DNA of 64,000 nt from an uncultured Verrucomicrobiales bacterium. Its GTDB lineage: Bacteria; Verrucomicrobiota; Verrucomicrobiia; Verrucomicrobiales; Akkermansiaceae. Both the position numbers and the translations under genes were made by a program. Below, in pieces: positions 28,549 through 36,847 of the stretch (the stretch's first letter is position 1; each line of letters begins with the position of its first letter). The stretch is from the NCBI GenBank assembly GCA_937991965.1, contig CALKLP010000258.1, positions 1 through 64,000 on the forward strand, read 5' to 3'. A model generated the notes under the pieces. The model was given only the letters and a program-made list of their open reading frames with translations, made no database searches and was not told where the DNA came from.

Positions 28549-29238
28549 TTACACAGCGAGTAGGGATTTGATCTTATCTGGATCAACGTCGGCGCGATCG
28601 GCCTCATGGATGAAGTCTCCGCTTTCGATCACCACGAAGCGGTCACAGGCATCCAGACTGAAAGAGAGAACCTGCTCCGCCACTAAGATGGAGATGCCTT
28701 TCATATCCCGAATTTGCTTAAGGATTTGGGCGATCTCTTTAATGATGGAGGGTTGAATTCCCTCAGTAGGTTCATCGAGGAGAAGAACTTTAGGCTCCGT
28801 CACGAGCGCCCGCGCAATCGCAAGCTGCTGTTGCTGTCCGCCTGATAAGTTTCCTCCTTTTCGGTGGCCCATTTCTTTGAGCACTGGGAAGATATCATAG
28901 ATGTAATCTGGGACTTTCTTGGCCTTCGTCTTCTCCAACCCAATTTTGATATTTTCCGTTACCGTAAGATTAGGGAAAATCATGCGACCCTGCGGCACGT
29001 AAGCGAGTCCACTGTAAACGCGCTTGTAAGTCGCATAGGAGGTGATGTCTTCACCGTCTAAGGAAATCTCTCCCCCAAAGGCGGGAAGAAGTCCAATCAG
29101 CGACTTAAATAAGGTCGTTTTTCCCATTCCGTTTCTCCCCATCACTCCTAGAATTTCATTTTCCTTGAGCGTGAAGCTGAGGTCCTTGATCACGGAACTT
29201 TCCCCGTATCCTGCTTTTAGATTTGATATAGTTAACAT
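28549..29238 (-). CDS. urtE: Urea/amide ABC transporter ATP-binding protein UrtE (copy 1)
   Basis: A 229-residue LivF-type ATPase with Walker A GRNGMGKTTL near residue 35, Q-loop, signature LSGGQQQQLAIARAL, and Walker B VLLLDEPTEGIQPSI followed by the switch region (the H-loop His is replaced by Gln, ILVAEQ, as is usual in LivF/UrtE). It powers the transporter together with UrtD. It is the last transporter gene of copy 1, 17 bp after urtD and upstream of formamidase. Confidence 0.93.
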   Translation of the reverse strand: MLTISNLKAGYGESSVIKDLSFTLKENEILGVMGRNGMGKTTLFKSLIGLLPAFGGEISLDGEDITSYATYKRVYSGLAYVPQGRMIFPNLTVTENIKIGLEKTKAKKVPDYIYDIFPVLKEMGHRKGGNLSGGQQQQLAIARALVTEPKVLLLDEPTEGIQPSIIKEIAQILKQIRDMKGISILVAEQVLSFSLDACDRFVVIESGDFIHEADRADVDPDKIKSLLAV

Positions 29239-29255
29239 GGTATTTTCTGTGTGAA

Positions 29256-30005
29256 TTAGTGCCCCAGATAGACTTCTTTGACTTTCTCATTACTCTGGAT
29301 TTCCTCCATCGTTCCGTCTGCTAAGATCTTACCCATATGCAGCACCGTCACGCGGTTTGCAATCCGGGCTACGAACTCCATATCGTGCTCAATAATGATC
29401 ACGGAACGCTCCTTCACGATCTCCTTCAGGAGAGCTGCGGTGGCTTCCCGCTCCTTGAAACTCATGCCCGCTACAGGTTCATCGAGCAGAATCAGCTCCG
29501 GCTCCTGTACGAGTAACATGCCGATCTCTAACCACTGCTTTTGGCCGTGACTGAGAAACTCGGCCTCCATGTCCAGCTGGTCGGTGAGGTAGATCTGCTC
29601 CGCAACCTTATCGATCCGAGCTTGCACCTTCTCATCGCGCTTAAACTTCAGCGACCCAAAGACGGTCCTCCCCCAAGGGTAGGAGATCTCTAAGTTCTCT
29701 AAGACTGTCAGGTTTTCATAGATCGAGGGCGTTTGGAACTTTCGTCCTACTCCAGCCCGCACGATTTGGTGTTCGCGCATGTTGGTAAGTTCTTGGTTCT
29801 TGAACTTGATCGACCCCTCGGTTGACTTTGTCTTTCCGCAGATCAGATCCAGAATGGTCGTCTTTCCGGCTCCATTCGGTCCGATAATCACACGGAGTTC
29901 GCCTTGATCTACATAGAGATTGACAGCATCCACGGCCTTGAAGCCATCAAAGCTTACGGTCAGGTCCTCTATCGCTAATAGGTAGTCTGTATTTGTTGTA
30001 GCCAT
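29256..30005 (-). CDS. urtD: Urea/amide ABC transporter ATP-binding protein UrtD (copy 1)
   Basis: A 249-residue LivG-type ATPase with Walker A GPNGAGKTTI near residue 44, LSHGQKQWLEIGMLL as the UrtD-type signature (SHGQKQWLEI), Walker B LILLDEPVAGMSF and VIIIEHDMEFV. The S-H-G-Q-K-Q-W signature is characteristic of the urea branch rather than branched-chain amino-acid transporters. It lies 5 bp after urtC copy 1. Confidence 0.93.
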   Translation of the reverse strand: MATTNTDYLLAIEDLTVSFDGFKAVDAVNLYVDQGELRVIIGPNGAGKTTILDLICGKTKSTEGSIKFKNQELTNMREHQIVRAGVGRKFQTPSIYENLTVLENLEISYPWGRTVFGSLKFKRDEKVQARIDKVAEQIYLTDQLDMEAEFLSHGQKQWLEIGMLLVQEPELILLDEPVAGMSFKEREATAALLKEIVKERSVIIIEHDMEFVARIANRVTVLHMGKILADGTMEEIQSNEKVKEVYLGH

Positions 30006-30010
30006 GTGAT

Positions 30011-31171
30011 TTATGTTGTTTGTGATTTAATTTTTTTAGGTTTCGCAGGCGAATCCAATTTCAGGAGCGAGCGGATCCACAGACGGACATGATCTGTCCA
30101 AACCCCTGCCAGTCCCTTCGGTAAGGCCAGCACGATCAGAATGAAGAGCGCTCCGTAGATGAAGACCCACACCGTTGGGTAAGCCTCCGAGAACATCGTC
30201 TTCGCAGTGTTAATCAGTAAGGCTCCATAGACGGCTCCTACGGTGCATAAGCGACCTCCTACGGCAGTGTAGATGATCAGATCGATCGAGGGCACCACTC
30301 CGATCAGGTTAGGCGACATGAAGCCAACCTGTAGCGTAAAGAGCGCTCCTCCGATCGATGCAAGCAAAGCTGCAAAGGCGAAGATGAAGACTCGGAAGGA
30401 GGTGAGGTTATATCCGGAGAATCGCACCCGCTCTTCCTTATCACGCTGAGCAGCTAGGACGCGTCCTAGTCGAGTGGAGAGAACCCACTTCGATAAGAAC
30501 AGACAACCAAAGAGGCAAATACAGGTGACGAAGTATAAGATCTTCTGTGCAGACTCAGTGCGAATGTCCCAGCCGTTAAGCGTTTTCAGATCCGTGATCC
30601 CGTTAATCCCACCGAAGTATCCTTGGTTCCCCACGATGAAGTACCAACTACAGGCCACCATCGATTGAGTAATGATCGCGAAGACCACTCCCGTGACCCT
30701 ACCCTTAAAGTAGAAGAAACAGAGGATGCAGGAGATAATCACAGGCAGAGTCAGGATCAGCGCTACCGTGAGCGGGAAACTCTTGTAGGGATACCAGAAC
30801 CACGGCAACTCCGTGACCTGGTTCCAGTCCATGAAGTCTGGGATTCCAGGGGTTGACTGAATCGAGGTAGACTCCGGGTCTGAGGCTTCTAGCTTGAGAA
30901 ACATCGCCATCGAATACCCTCCGATCCCAAAGAATAATCCCTGCCCTAGGCTGAGGATTCCAGCATGCCCCCAGCAGAGGACGAGCCCAATACAAGCGAA
31001 CGCGTAGCAAAGGTATTTCCCCGCCATATTCAGCCTAAAGGCACTTAAAAGGTTCGGGAGAACGAGGAAGAGTATAATCGCCAGGACGGTATAGCTCAAG
31101 ATACTAGAACGCCCACTAAATAGCCTATCAAGAAGGCCGCCACCAGGTTGTTTTAATGAATTTGTAGTCAT
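30011..31171 (-). CDS. urtC: Urea/amide ABC transporter permease UrtC (copy 1)
   Basis: A 386-residue LivM-type permease with about nine to ten transmembrane segments, LSLGQGLFFGIGGYSMAMFL, GFMSPNLIGVVPSIDLIIYTAVGG and the C-terminal hydrophobic block WVFIYGALFILIVLALP. The extended loop after the first Gly-rich motif is typical for UrtC. It forms the membrane channel with UrtB. It overlaps neither neighbour, with 12 bp to urtB and 5 bp to urtD. Confidence 0.92.
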   Translation of the reverse strand: MTTNSLKQPGGGLLDRLFSGRSSILSYTVLAIILFLVLPNLLSAFRLNMAGKYLCYAFACIGLVLCWGHAGILSLGQGLFFGIGGYSMAMFLKLEASDPESTSIQSTPGIPDFMDWNQVTELPWFWYPYKSFPLTVALILTLPVIISCILCFFYFKGRVTGVVFAIITQSMVACSWYFIVGNQGYFGGINGITDLKTLNGWDIRTESAQKILYFVTCICLFGCLFLSKWVLSTRLGRVLAAQRDKEERVRFSGYNLTSFRVFIFAFAALLASIGGALFTLQVGFMSPNLIGVVPSIDLIIYTAVGGRLCTVGAVYGALLINTAKTMFSEAYPTVWVFIYGALFILIVLALPKGLAGVWTDHVRLWIRSLLKLDSPAKPKKIKSQTT

Positions 31172-31183
31172 AGGTCGTAGTTG

Positions 31184-32110
31184 TTATGTTCTTACTTTTG
31201 ATGAGAAGAGACCCTTGGTGAATTTCGCCAAGACAATGAAGATGATCAGGTAGAGCCAAACTTTCGCCATCGATCCGGTCATGAAGAACTCAAGGATCGA
31301 GGAGAGGAGGGCTAAGAATCCTGCTGAGATCACAAGGCCGAACAGACTTCCTAATCCACCGAGCACGAGCACTAAGAAGGCATCAACAATGTAGGCTGTT
31401 CCCGCCGTTGGGGAAGTTGAAGCCACAGTAGTGAGGAAGGCTCCTCCGATTCCTGAGATGCCGCATGCGAGCGCAAAGGTGAAGCGGTCTGTGACCTTCG
31501 TATTAATCCCCAGAGCTTGCGACATGTCGCGGTTTTGGGAAGTAGAGCGCATTCTAAGTCCCCAGCGGGTTTTCCGCGTGAAGATAACGAGCCCCGTGGT
31601 GAGAATAATGGTGGTTGCGAGAATCACTAAACCATTGATAGGGATATCGATCGTATCGGTCGGTGCCCATGAGCCCATGAGCCAATCTGGTAAGGTTGCA
31701 CTCATTTCACGAGCGCCAATGAAGGTTCGGAAACATTGTTGCATGATGAGGCTGAGCCCCCAAGTCGCTAATAAGGTGTCTAGCGGCCTTTTGTATAGCC
31801 TACTGATCAAAAGCCACTCGACAATCCAGCCGACTAAAAAGGCCACTCCAAAGGAGAGAGGAATCGCAATCCATAAATAGTGATTGATAAAGGTCGGCAT
31901 GTGATCGACGACAAATTTAGACGCCAAACACATCGTGTAAGAGCCGATGACTAAAAACTCAGCGTGAGCCATATTAATGACACCCATCTGACCGAATACG
32001 ACGTAGAGGCCTAGCCCCATCAGAACGTAGATACAGAGGAGACTGAGTCCCCCGAACGATTGCATAATGAGAATCGATTTTATTTCTTCGAATGAATATT
32101 CAGCAAACAT
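31184..32110 (-). CDS. urtB: Urea/amide ABC transporter permease UrtB (copy 1)
   Basis: A 308-residue LivH-type permease with GVINMAHAEFLVIGSYT near residue 44, RLYKRPLDTLLATWGLSLIMQQ, RMRSTSQNRDMSQALGIN and VLVLGGLGSLFGLVISAG. It is the short form without the N-terminal region seen in copy 2. The reported start is 32110; Met at 32065 (MQSFGG) is a possible alternative. A strong hairpin separates it from urtA upstream, which would make permease expression lower than that of the binding protein. Confidence 0.92.
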   Translation of the reverse strand: MFAEYSFEEIKSILIMQSFGGLSLLCIYVLMGLGLYVVFGQMGVINMAHAEFLVIGSYTMCLASKFVVDHMPTFINHYLWIAIPLSFGVAFLVGWIVEWLLISRLYKRPLDTLLATWGLSLIMQQCFRTFIGAREMSATLPDWLMGSWAPTDTIDIPINGLVILATTIILTTGLVIFTRKTRWGLRMRSTSQNRDMSQALGINTKVTDRFTFALACGISGIGGAFLTTVASTSPTAGTAYIVDAFLVLVLGGLGSLFGLVISAGFLALLSSILEFFMTGSMAKVWLYLIIFIVLAKFTKGLFSSKVRT

Positions 32111-32203
32111 AATGGTATAGTTAAATTGATTTTTTTTGAGAGACTGTACGGAACAAGTGCGTCCAGTTTATGGTGCACATAGAGAAAGTGTTGAGAGAGA
32201 AAA

Positions 32204-32228
32204 AGCGCCCTACCCTTGGAAGGGCGCT
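32204..32228 (-). terminator. Intercistronic hairpin between urtA and urtB (copy 1)
   Basis: On the minus strand AGCGCCCT pairs with AGGGCGCT around a 9-nt loop, and the stem runs into a T-rich tract (TTTTTCTC). It lies 33 bp after the urtA stop. It looks like a partial terminator or mRNA stabiliser, usual between binding-protein and permease genes. Confidence 0.7.
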
Positions 32229-32260
32229 CTATGAGTAACAAGTTAGCTTAAAAGCTGTCT

Positions 32261-33505
32261 TTACTGGTATCCTTCTGGATATGGGTTTGGCTCAATGAGT
32301 TCGTCTGAAGTGGAGACGATTTCAAACTGACCATTCTTGAGGAATTTGCCGATTTTCGACTTACTCCACAGGTGGTGATTCGTGTCATGGATACGAACAT
32401 ATCCTTCTGGGGCATTAGAGAATTCGATTCCACTGGAGGCAGCCGCGATCTTATCAATGTCGAAGCTTCCAGCCTTTTCAACCGTCTTCTTCCAGAGCCA
32501 TGGGCCGAGATATGCCGCTTGCGTTACGTCACCGACTACACTGTCTTCACCCCAACGCTCTTTGAACGCTTTTACGAAGGCCTTGTTGTCTTCCGTGTCG
32601 ATCGACTGGAAATACTTCATGCTTGAGTAGAACCCTTCACAGTTTTCTCCACCAATTCCCAAGACTTCGTCCTCGGTAGTAGAGATAGTGAGCATGTTAT
32701 ACTTATCTGAGGTTACCCCAGCAGATGTGAGCTGCTTATACCAAGCCACGTTACTTCCACCAACAACTGCGGTGAACATAAGATCAGGCTTCTTCAGCTT
32801 CACTTTGTTAATGAGTGAACGGAAGTTCGTATGCCCGAGTGGGTAATACTCTTCACCTACTACTTTACACTTCGGATCTTTCGCCTTCAGAACACGCTCA
32901 ATATGATTACGCGCGATCTTCATGGAGGTTCTAGGCCAAATGTAGTCTGACCCAATGAGGTAGAACGTTCTAGTTCCTAGTGTCTCATAAGCCCAGTCGA
33001 GTCCGTAGATAATTTGCTGTGTTGCTTCCTGCCCCGTGTAGATTACGTTCTTAGAATCCTCAAGACCCTCGTAGAAGGTTGGGTAATACAGCATGTTATT
33101 CTCCTTCTCAAAGATCGGTAAAACCGCCTTACGGGAAGCAGAAGTCCAGCATCCGAAAACACAAGCTACCTTATCCTGAATGATGAGCTTTTTAGATTTC
33201 TCCGCGAAAGTCGGCCAATCACTGGCTCCATCCTCTTGGATAACCTTAATCTGACGCCCTAGGACACCGCCCATCGCGTTAATTTGCTCGATCGCCAGCC
33301 TTTCAGCCTCAACCGATCCAGTCTCACTAATCGCCATCGTTCCTGTGATCGAGTGCAGTTGTCCAACAGTCACAGTGTCATCTGTAACTGCTAACCCAGT
33401 AGTGTTGACCTCCGCGGTCGGATATTCTTCCGCATGCAGAAGACTAGTAACGCCCATAGCTAATAATGAAGCTATTTTGTATAGTTTGTTTGATTTCAAT
33501 TTCAT
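32261..33505 (-). CDS. urtA: Urea/amide-binding protein UrtA-like (copy 1)
   Basis: A 414-residue periplasmic binding protein with a signal peptide (IASLLAMGVTSLLHAEE), [16 protein letters not shown], the A-S-D-W-P-x-F-A-E-K loop, VACVFGCWTSASRK and the Y-Y-P-x-x-Y-E-G family motif in altered form (LYYPTFYEGLE). The motifs are shared with UrtA and with the amide-binding FmdD. Position next to formamidase favours short amides plus urea as ligand, which is inference. A sigma-54-type promoter sits 57-73 bp upstream of the ATG. Confidence 0.9.
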   Translation of the reverse strand: MKLKSNKLYKIASLLAMGVTSLLHAEEYPTAEVNTTGLAVTDDTVTVGQLHSITGTMAISETGSVEAERLAIEQINAMGGVLGRQIKVIQEDGASDWPTFAEKSKKLIIQDKVACVFGCWTSASRKAVLPIFEKENNMLYYPTFYEGLEDSKNVIYTGQEATQQIIYGLDWAYETLGTRTFYLIGSDYIWPRTSMKIARNHIERVLKAKDPKCKVVGEEYYPLGHTNFRSLINKVKLKKPDLMFTAVVGGSNVAWYKQLTSAGVTSDKYNMLTISTTEDEVLGIGGENCEGFYSSMKYFQSIDTEDNKAFVKAFKERWGEDSVVGDVTQAAYLGPWLWKKTVEKAGSFDIDKIAAASSGIEFSNAPEGYVRIHDTNHHLWSKSKIGKFLKNGQFEIVSTSDELIEPNPYPEGYQ

Positions 33506-33561
33506 GGTGCTTATTTGGTTGGAGTGCGCAGTGTACTCGTTAATAAGAAGTAATTGAAATC

Positions 33562-33578
33562 AGCACCGACCATGCCAA
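33562..33578 (-). promoter_or_regulatory. Sigma-54 (-24/-12) promoter of urtA copy 1
   Basis: On the minus strand TTGGCATG-GTCG-GTGCT matches the consensus YTGGCACG-N4-TTGCW at all key bases, with GG and GC separated by the required 10 nt. Two positions differ. The predicted transcript would start near 33550, giving a leader of about 45 nt to the urtA ATG. Confidence 0.75.
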
Positions 33579-33582
33579 AACC

Positions 33583-33648
33583 CTTATTCCATCAGTGAAT
33601 AAGAATCACCTAGCAGCAACATGATGAACAAAATTCACGATCGTGAAT
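33583..33648. promoter_or_regulatory. Candidate activator sites upstream of the sigma-54 promoter
   Basis: A perfect 16-bp palindrome ATTCACGATCGTGAAT lies at 33633-33648. A second inverted repeat, CTTATTC-N7-GAATAAG, lies at 33583-33603. Both share the ATTC/GAAT half-site with the region upstream. They sit at about -35 to -100 from the predicted start, where enhancer-binding activators of sigma-54 usually bind. Function is inferred. Confidence 0.5.
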
Positions 33649-33742
33649 AAACCCTTGTATTCTGTCAAATTTAGGAATCTTGTTTGCCGAAAGCGAGAAA
33701 AAGGTAATGTGAGATTGCCCTAGAATTAGCCCGACGGGCCAT

Positions 33743-34555
33743 TCAATAAAGCGCGTTAGAATTCCCGAAACACGGCTCTACTAATGCAAACTGTTCTCGG
33801 ATGGAGCCGACCATTTTCCTCATCAGAATACTAGAACTGGTTGCTACGCGTAGCGCACAGAAATTCTCTGCCAATATTGTCCAGCCCACTTGCACACCTT
33901 CTAAATCTGGAATTGGTAACGCCATCAGGCTCTCGACCTCAGTATGCTGCACCCAAAAAGACGCGAGATATAATGGCGCACCATCGGCCCCTCTGAGCCT
34001 CCAGTTACTCTCTTGATCCAAGTTCATGCGTTCTCGTGCGAGAAGCTTCCCCTCGCGAAAAATATCGAGCTTATTCTGCAGGAGATTCCACTCCAGGGTT
34101 TCGCCATGCGCGATGCGCCCCGGAGTTAGGATTTCGAGATAACAACATTTCGCGGTCTCCGCCAGATGCACCTCGGTCTGTTGGATGAGGGAACTTCCAC
34201 GCTGGGAAATACTAAGGTCAGGGTAGAGATCTAGCGAAGCATTTTCTCCAACCTGAAACCGTTGATGAATCTTCGCGACTCGGTCTGCCTCCATGGTGTG
34301 AATCCGAGTCGCTCCGGGTTGGCTCAGCAACACCTTTGCGCCTTCCTCTACCACGATCTCAAAGCTCAGAGAATCCCCCGCAAAAAAGCCTGCAGTGGGA
34401 TTCACCACTTGGGTGAGGAGTACCTTCCCGTTCCAATACGGCTTCCCGACATGAGAGAGCCCCCCTGTCTGCCGCTGGCGGAGAATAGTACGCCCGTTCT
34501 CCCGCTCCGCGAAGCAGAGGCGTGAGCGCGATGATATAGAATGTCCGCTTAGCAT
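33743..34555 (-). CDS. ureD: Urease accessory protein UreD
   Basis: UreD (UreH) forms the maturation complex with UreF and UreG that loads nickel into the urease active site. The 270-residue protein shows SGHSISSRSRLCFAERENGRTILRQ, PYWNGKVLLTQVVNPTAGFFAGDSLSFEIVVEEGAKVLLSQPGATRIH-type blocks, and the late VGWTILAENFCALRVA. Length matches the family (about 270-280). Here it stands at the end of the urease operon rather than beside ureA, separated from ureG by the inverted-repeat cassette at 34571-35024. Confidence 0.93.
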   Translation of the reverse strand: MLSGHSISSRSRLCFAERENGRTILRQRQTGGLSHVGKPYWNGKVLLTQVVNPTAGFFAGDSLSFEIVVEEGAKVLLSQPGATRIHTMEADRVAKIHQRFQVGENASLDLYPDLSISQRGSSLIQQTEVHLAETAKCCYLEILTPGRIAHGETLEWNLLQNKLDIFREGKLLARERMNLDQESNWRLRGADGAPLYLASFWVQHTEVESLMALPIPDLEGVQVGWTILAENFCALRVATSSSILMRKMVGSIREQFALVEPCFGNSNALY

Positions 34556-34570
34556 AAGAAGTTGGGATTT

Positions 34571-35024
34571 GGCACCGCGAATTGAGCGAATTTGGCGAAT
34601 TTTTTATATTTTCTCAAATAAATCATTATTCGGCGTTTTGCTCGGTGTTTAAATCTGCTGAATAGAGTTCATTATTATGGCTCGTAGTAATATTGGCTCC
34701 CTCACTATAATCTACAAGATCTTCTCGCTCAGAGGTAACTACAATACGGAATCTATTATTTTCAAACCATCCCGCGCCAGTTTCATGAACATCTCTAACA
34801 ACCAGACCTTTAGGGAGGCTGAAAAACTCTTTGTCCGTTCCAACTAAACCCACTTTTATATCCTCTTTAAGAATTCCAAATTTCCCATTTCTAACCTCAC
34901 CTGTCCCAGAAAACAGCATATCTACTACTAGATATGTAAGCCCTAAATTCACTAAAATTGATAAGGTGAGTAACACTTTCATTCTCAAAAAATAATTCGT
35001 TAAATTCGCCAAATTCGCGGTGCC
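34571..35024. mobile_element. Inverted-repeat cassette with GCGAATT repeats around one small ORF
   Basis: A 454-bp block between ureG and ureD is bounded by complementary arms, 34571-34606 and 34990-35024. Each arm begins G-G-C-A-C-C and then has three 9-bp units of GCGAATT plus two variable bases. Between the arms lies a single minus-strand ORF that fills nearly all the space. I see no transposase, and no certain target duplication. The block interrupts the otherwise tight urease accessory operon. It is unlike a conventional insertion sequence, and the mechanism of its spread is unknown. Confidence 0.65.
34626..34982 (-). CDS. Small membrane-anchored protein inside the inverted-repeat cassette
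   Basis: I do not recognise a family. The 118 residues start with one transmembrane segment (VLLTLSILVNLGLTYLVVDMLF). A soluble C-terminal domain with several predicted strands follows (KFGILKEDIKVGLVG, LVVRDVHETGAGWFENNRFRIVVTS) and an acidic tail. Met at 34982 is chosen because the frame upstream of it is only the inverted-repeat arm, which reads as Ala-Asn-Leu repeats from a TTG. It is on the operon strand and may be expressed with the urease genes, but nothing links it to nickel or urea. Confidence 0.5.
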   Translation of the reverse strand: MKVLLTLSILVNLGLTYLVVDMLFSGTGEVRNGKFGILKEDIKVGLVGTDKEFFSLPKGLVVRDVHETGAGWFENNRFRIVVTSEREDLVDYSEGANITTSHNNELYSADLNTEQNAE

Positions 35025-35033
35025 CAAAAAACC

Positions 35034-35648
35034 TCACACGTCACTAAACAGCACGTATTTCTCGAACCACTCCTTCAGCTCCTCCGTCTTCACCTCTTTC
35101 TTAATATCAGTGAAGAGATAAGGACGATCCCCCCGCTTGGTGTAAGTGTCCTTATTCATCAGCTCGACGTCTGCTCCCACATACTGCGCGAGTTCTACCT
35201 TATTAATGATGAGTAAATCACTGTTCGCGATCGCAGGGCCGCCTTTACGAGGGATGTCATCGCCTTCCGTCACATCGATCACGTAGATGAAGACATCCAC
35301 AAGCTCTGGTGAGAAAATCGCGGTCAGGTTATCGCCGCCTGATTCCAGGAGAATGACCTCAAGGTCGGGAAACTTCTCTCGCATCTCGGAGATGGCCTCT
35401 AAGTTCATCGAGATATCATCACGGATCGCGGTGTGCGGGCATCCTCCTGTCTCTACGCCCATGATGCGTTCTTCTGGCAGGGCAGATGCCGTGACTAGCA
35501 TCTTGGCATCCTCACGGGTGTAAATATCATTCGTGATTACCGCCATGTCGCACTTATCGCGAAAGCTCTCACACAGAAAGCGGCATAAGGTCGTTTTTCC
35601 TGATCCTACGGGACCTCCTATTCCTACTCTGACAAATCGTTTTTTCAT
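35034..35648 (-). CDS. ureG: Urease accessory GTPase UreG
   Basis: UreG is the nickel-binding GTPase that drives urease activation. The 204 residues from Met 35648 show P-loop [25 protein letters not shown], the metal-binding [13 protein letters not shown] (conserved Cys-Pro-His), [11 protein letters not shown] and [19 protein letters not shown] plus NKVELA. Length matches the family (about 205). The frame is open to 35744 but overlaps ureF there, so 35648 is the start. There are 19 bp between ureF and ureG. Confidence 0.97.
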   Translation of the reverse strand: MKKRFVRVGIGGPVGSGKTTLCRFLCESFRDKCDMAVITNDIYTREDAKMLVTASALPEERIMGVETGGCPHTAIRDDISMNLEAISEMREKFPDLEVILLESGGDNLTAIFSPELVDVFIYVIDVTEGDDIPRKGGPAIANSDLLIINKVELAQYVGADVELMNKDTYTKRGDRPYLFTDIKKEVKTEELKEWFEKYVLFSDV

Positions 35649-35667
35649 ATATTGGGCTTTGTTAAAA

Positions 35668-36366
35668 TTATGAGATAAAGAGCCGCGCTTCTGCGAACTC
35701 ATGTTGGGCGGAGCAAATATCCCACATAGGAAGGAATCCGCCAACTTCTTCTTCCGGAATCAGCAAAGATTTTTTGACCGAAGCCTCGATCAAGGGCAGG
35801 CTCGCGGTGAGCATCTTTTGAATCCCAAAGGGTCCAAGATGTAGCAACTTCAGCCCCGCCTGCGCGAAGCCTGAGAACATTTGCCACACGTATCCAGAAA
35901 GCCCCGGTTCCAGCGGAATGCCGTGCAAAATCTGATACAGCGCGAGCACCGTAATGTTTTGTTGGCGAGGTAAGTGCGCCTTGGCTTGGTCGAAAAACTC
36001 TCGCTGCGTGTCGAGCAGGAGCGAATCTGCAAGTAGGATGAGCTGGCGTCCCATCTTGGCCGATGCGGTGCGGAGCTCATGGCTTTGTCGCGCGGCCCAG
36101 GCAAGTTCATCTAACTCCGCCACTGCCGCGAAGTCTTTCCGCACCAGCGCCTCGCGCGTCAGGCGAATGATCGGTAGATCCACTTCCTCCGCGCTCGCTA
36201 AGACATCGCGCTGTAAGAACTGCGCCAGCTCTTCGACAGAAGAAATCTGCCCAGCCTGGACCAACCCTTCAAGCCCTAACGAATGCGCATAAGCCCCAAT
36301 CGGCAAGGCAGGATCGGTCAGCTGCAATAAGGCTGGAATCCAAGTGTTTTCAGACGGTGAACTCAT
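35668..36366 (-). CDS. ureF: Urease accessory protein UreF
   Basis: UreF forms the UreDFG chaperone complex with the urease apoenzyme. The 232-residue helical protein begins with [22 protein letters not shown], matching the conserved S-x-x-x-P-x-G-x-x-x-x-S-x-x-L-E start, and has the conserved [21 protein letters not shown] in the middle. Its ORF begins 13 bp after ureE. Length is typical. Confidence 0.93.
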   Translation of the reverse strand: MSSPSENTWIPALLQLTDPALPIGAYAHSLGLEGLVQAGQISSVEELAQFLQRDVLASAEEVDLPIIRLTREALVRKDFAAVAELDELAWAARQSHELRTASAKMGRQLILLADSLLLDTQREFFDQAKAHLPRQQNITVLALYQILHGIPLEPGLSGYVWQMFSGFAQAGLKLLHLGPFGIQKMLTASLPLIEASVKKSLLIPEEEVGGFLPMWDICSAQHEFAEARLFIS

Positions 36367-36379
36367 AGGGAGATTATCA

Positions 36380-36838
36380 CTAGTGGTGGTGATGTCCGTG
36401 ACCGTGGCCTGCGTTCCGAGAATGCGGACTCGGTTGGAAGACTTCTTCTTTCTCGTGGAAATGAATATGCTGTCGCTTAAAGAACTCCATGACGGTATTC
36501 ACTGCTTCCACGAGGATTAAGTCATCACGAACCTCCACAGGCAAATGCTGGTTCCCGATCATCCACCCGAGCTGTGCCGCATCGGCCGAGTCGCCAGGGA
36601 TCGAGACTGTGAGAACTGATTCCGGCGCTTGTTCAATGACATAAGCCTTGCCCTCAGCGATCTGAAGCACGGTTCCATGAGAGATTGGCTCCTCTAGATC
36701 GAGCACGAACTCTTGCCCGTCCGCAGCCGTCGCCCGCCAGATTTTCTTCTGTAAAGTATGACGATCAGCGGGCACGTGAATGACTTCTTCTCCATGGGTG
36801 TGGAGATGCGGAATGGTGTTTAGTAGGATTGGTTTCAT
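36380..36838 (-). CDS. ureE: Urease accessory nickel metallochaperone UreE
   Basis: UreE delivers nickel to UreG/UreD for urease activation. The 152 residues include the N-terminal peptide-binding domain (TADGQEFVLDLEEPISHGTVL) and a C-terminal metal-binding domain with LGWMIGNQHLPVEV. The tail is His-rich, GHGHGHHHH. His at GNQHLP is the conserved nickel ligand. It lies at the 3' side of ureC across the second inverted-repeat cassette. Confidence 0.95.
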   Translation of the reverse strand: MKPILLNTIPHLHTHGEEVIHVPADRHTLQKKIWRATAADGQEFVLDLEEPISHGTVLQIAEGKAYVIEQAPESVLTVSIPGDSADAAQLGWMIGNQHLPVEVRDDLILVEAVNTVMEFFKRQHIHFHEKEEVFQPSPHSRNAGHGHGHHHH

Positions 36839-36847
36839 AAAAGTTTA

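Noticed and set aside
34983-35027. Upstream extension of the cassette ORF from a TTG
   Set aside because: It only translates the inverted-repeat arm into Ala-Asn-Leu repeats, so Met at 34982 is preferred.
35649-35744. N-terminal extension of UreG
   Set aside because: It overlaps ureF and has no counterpart in the family, whose start matches Met at 35648.
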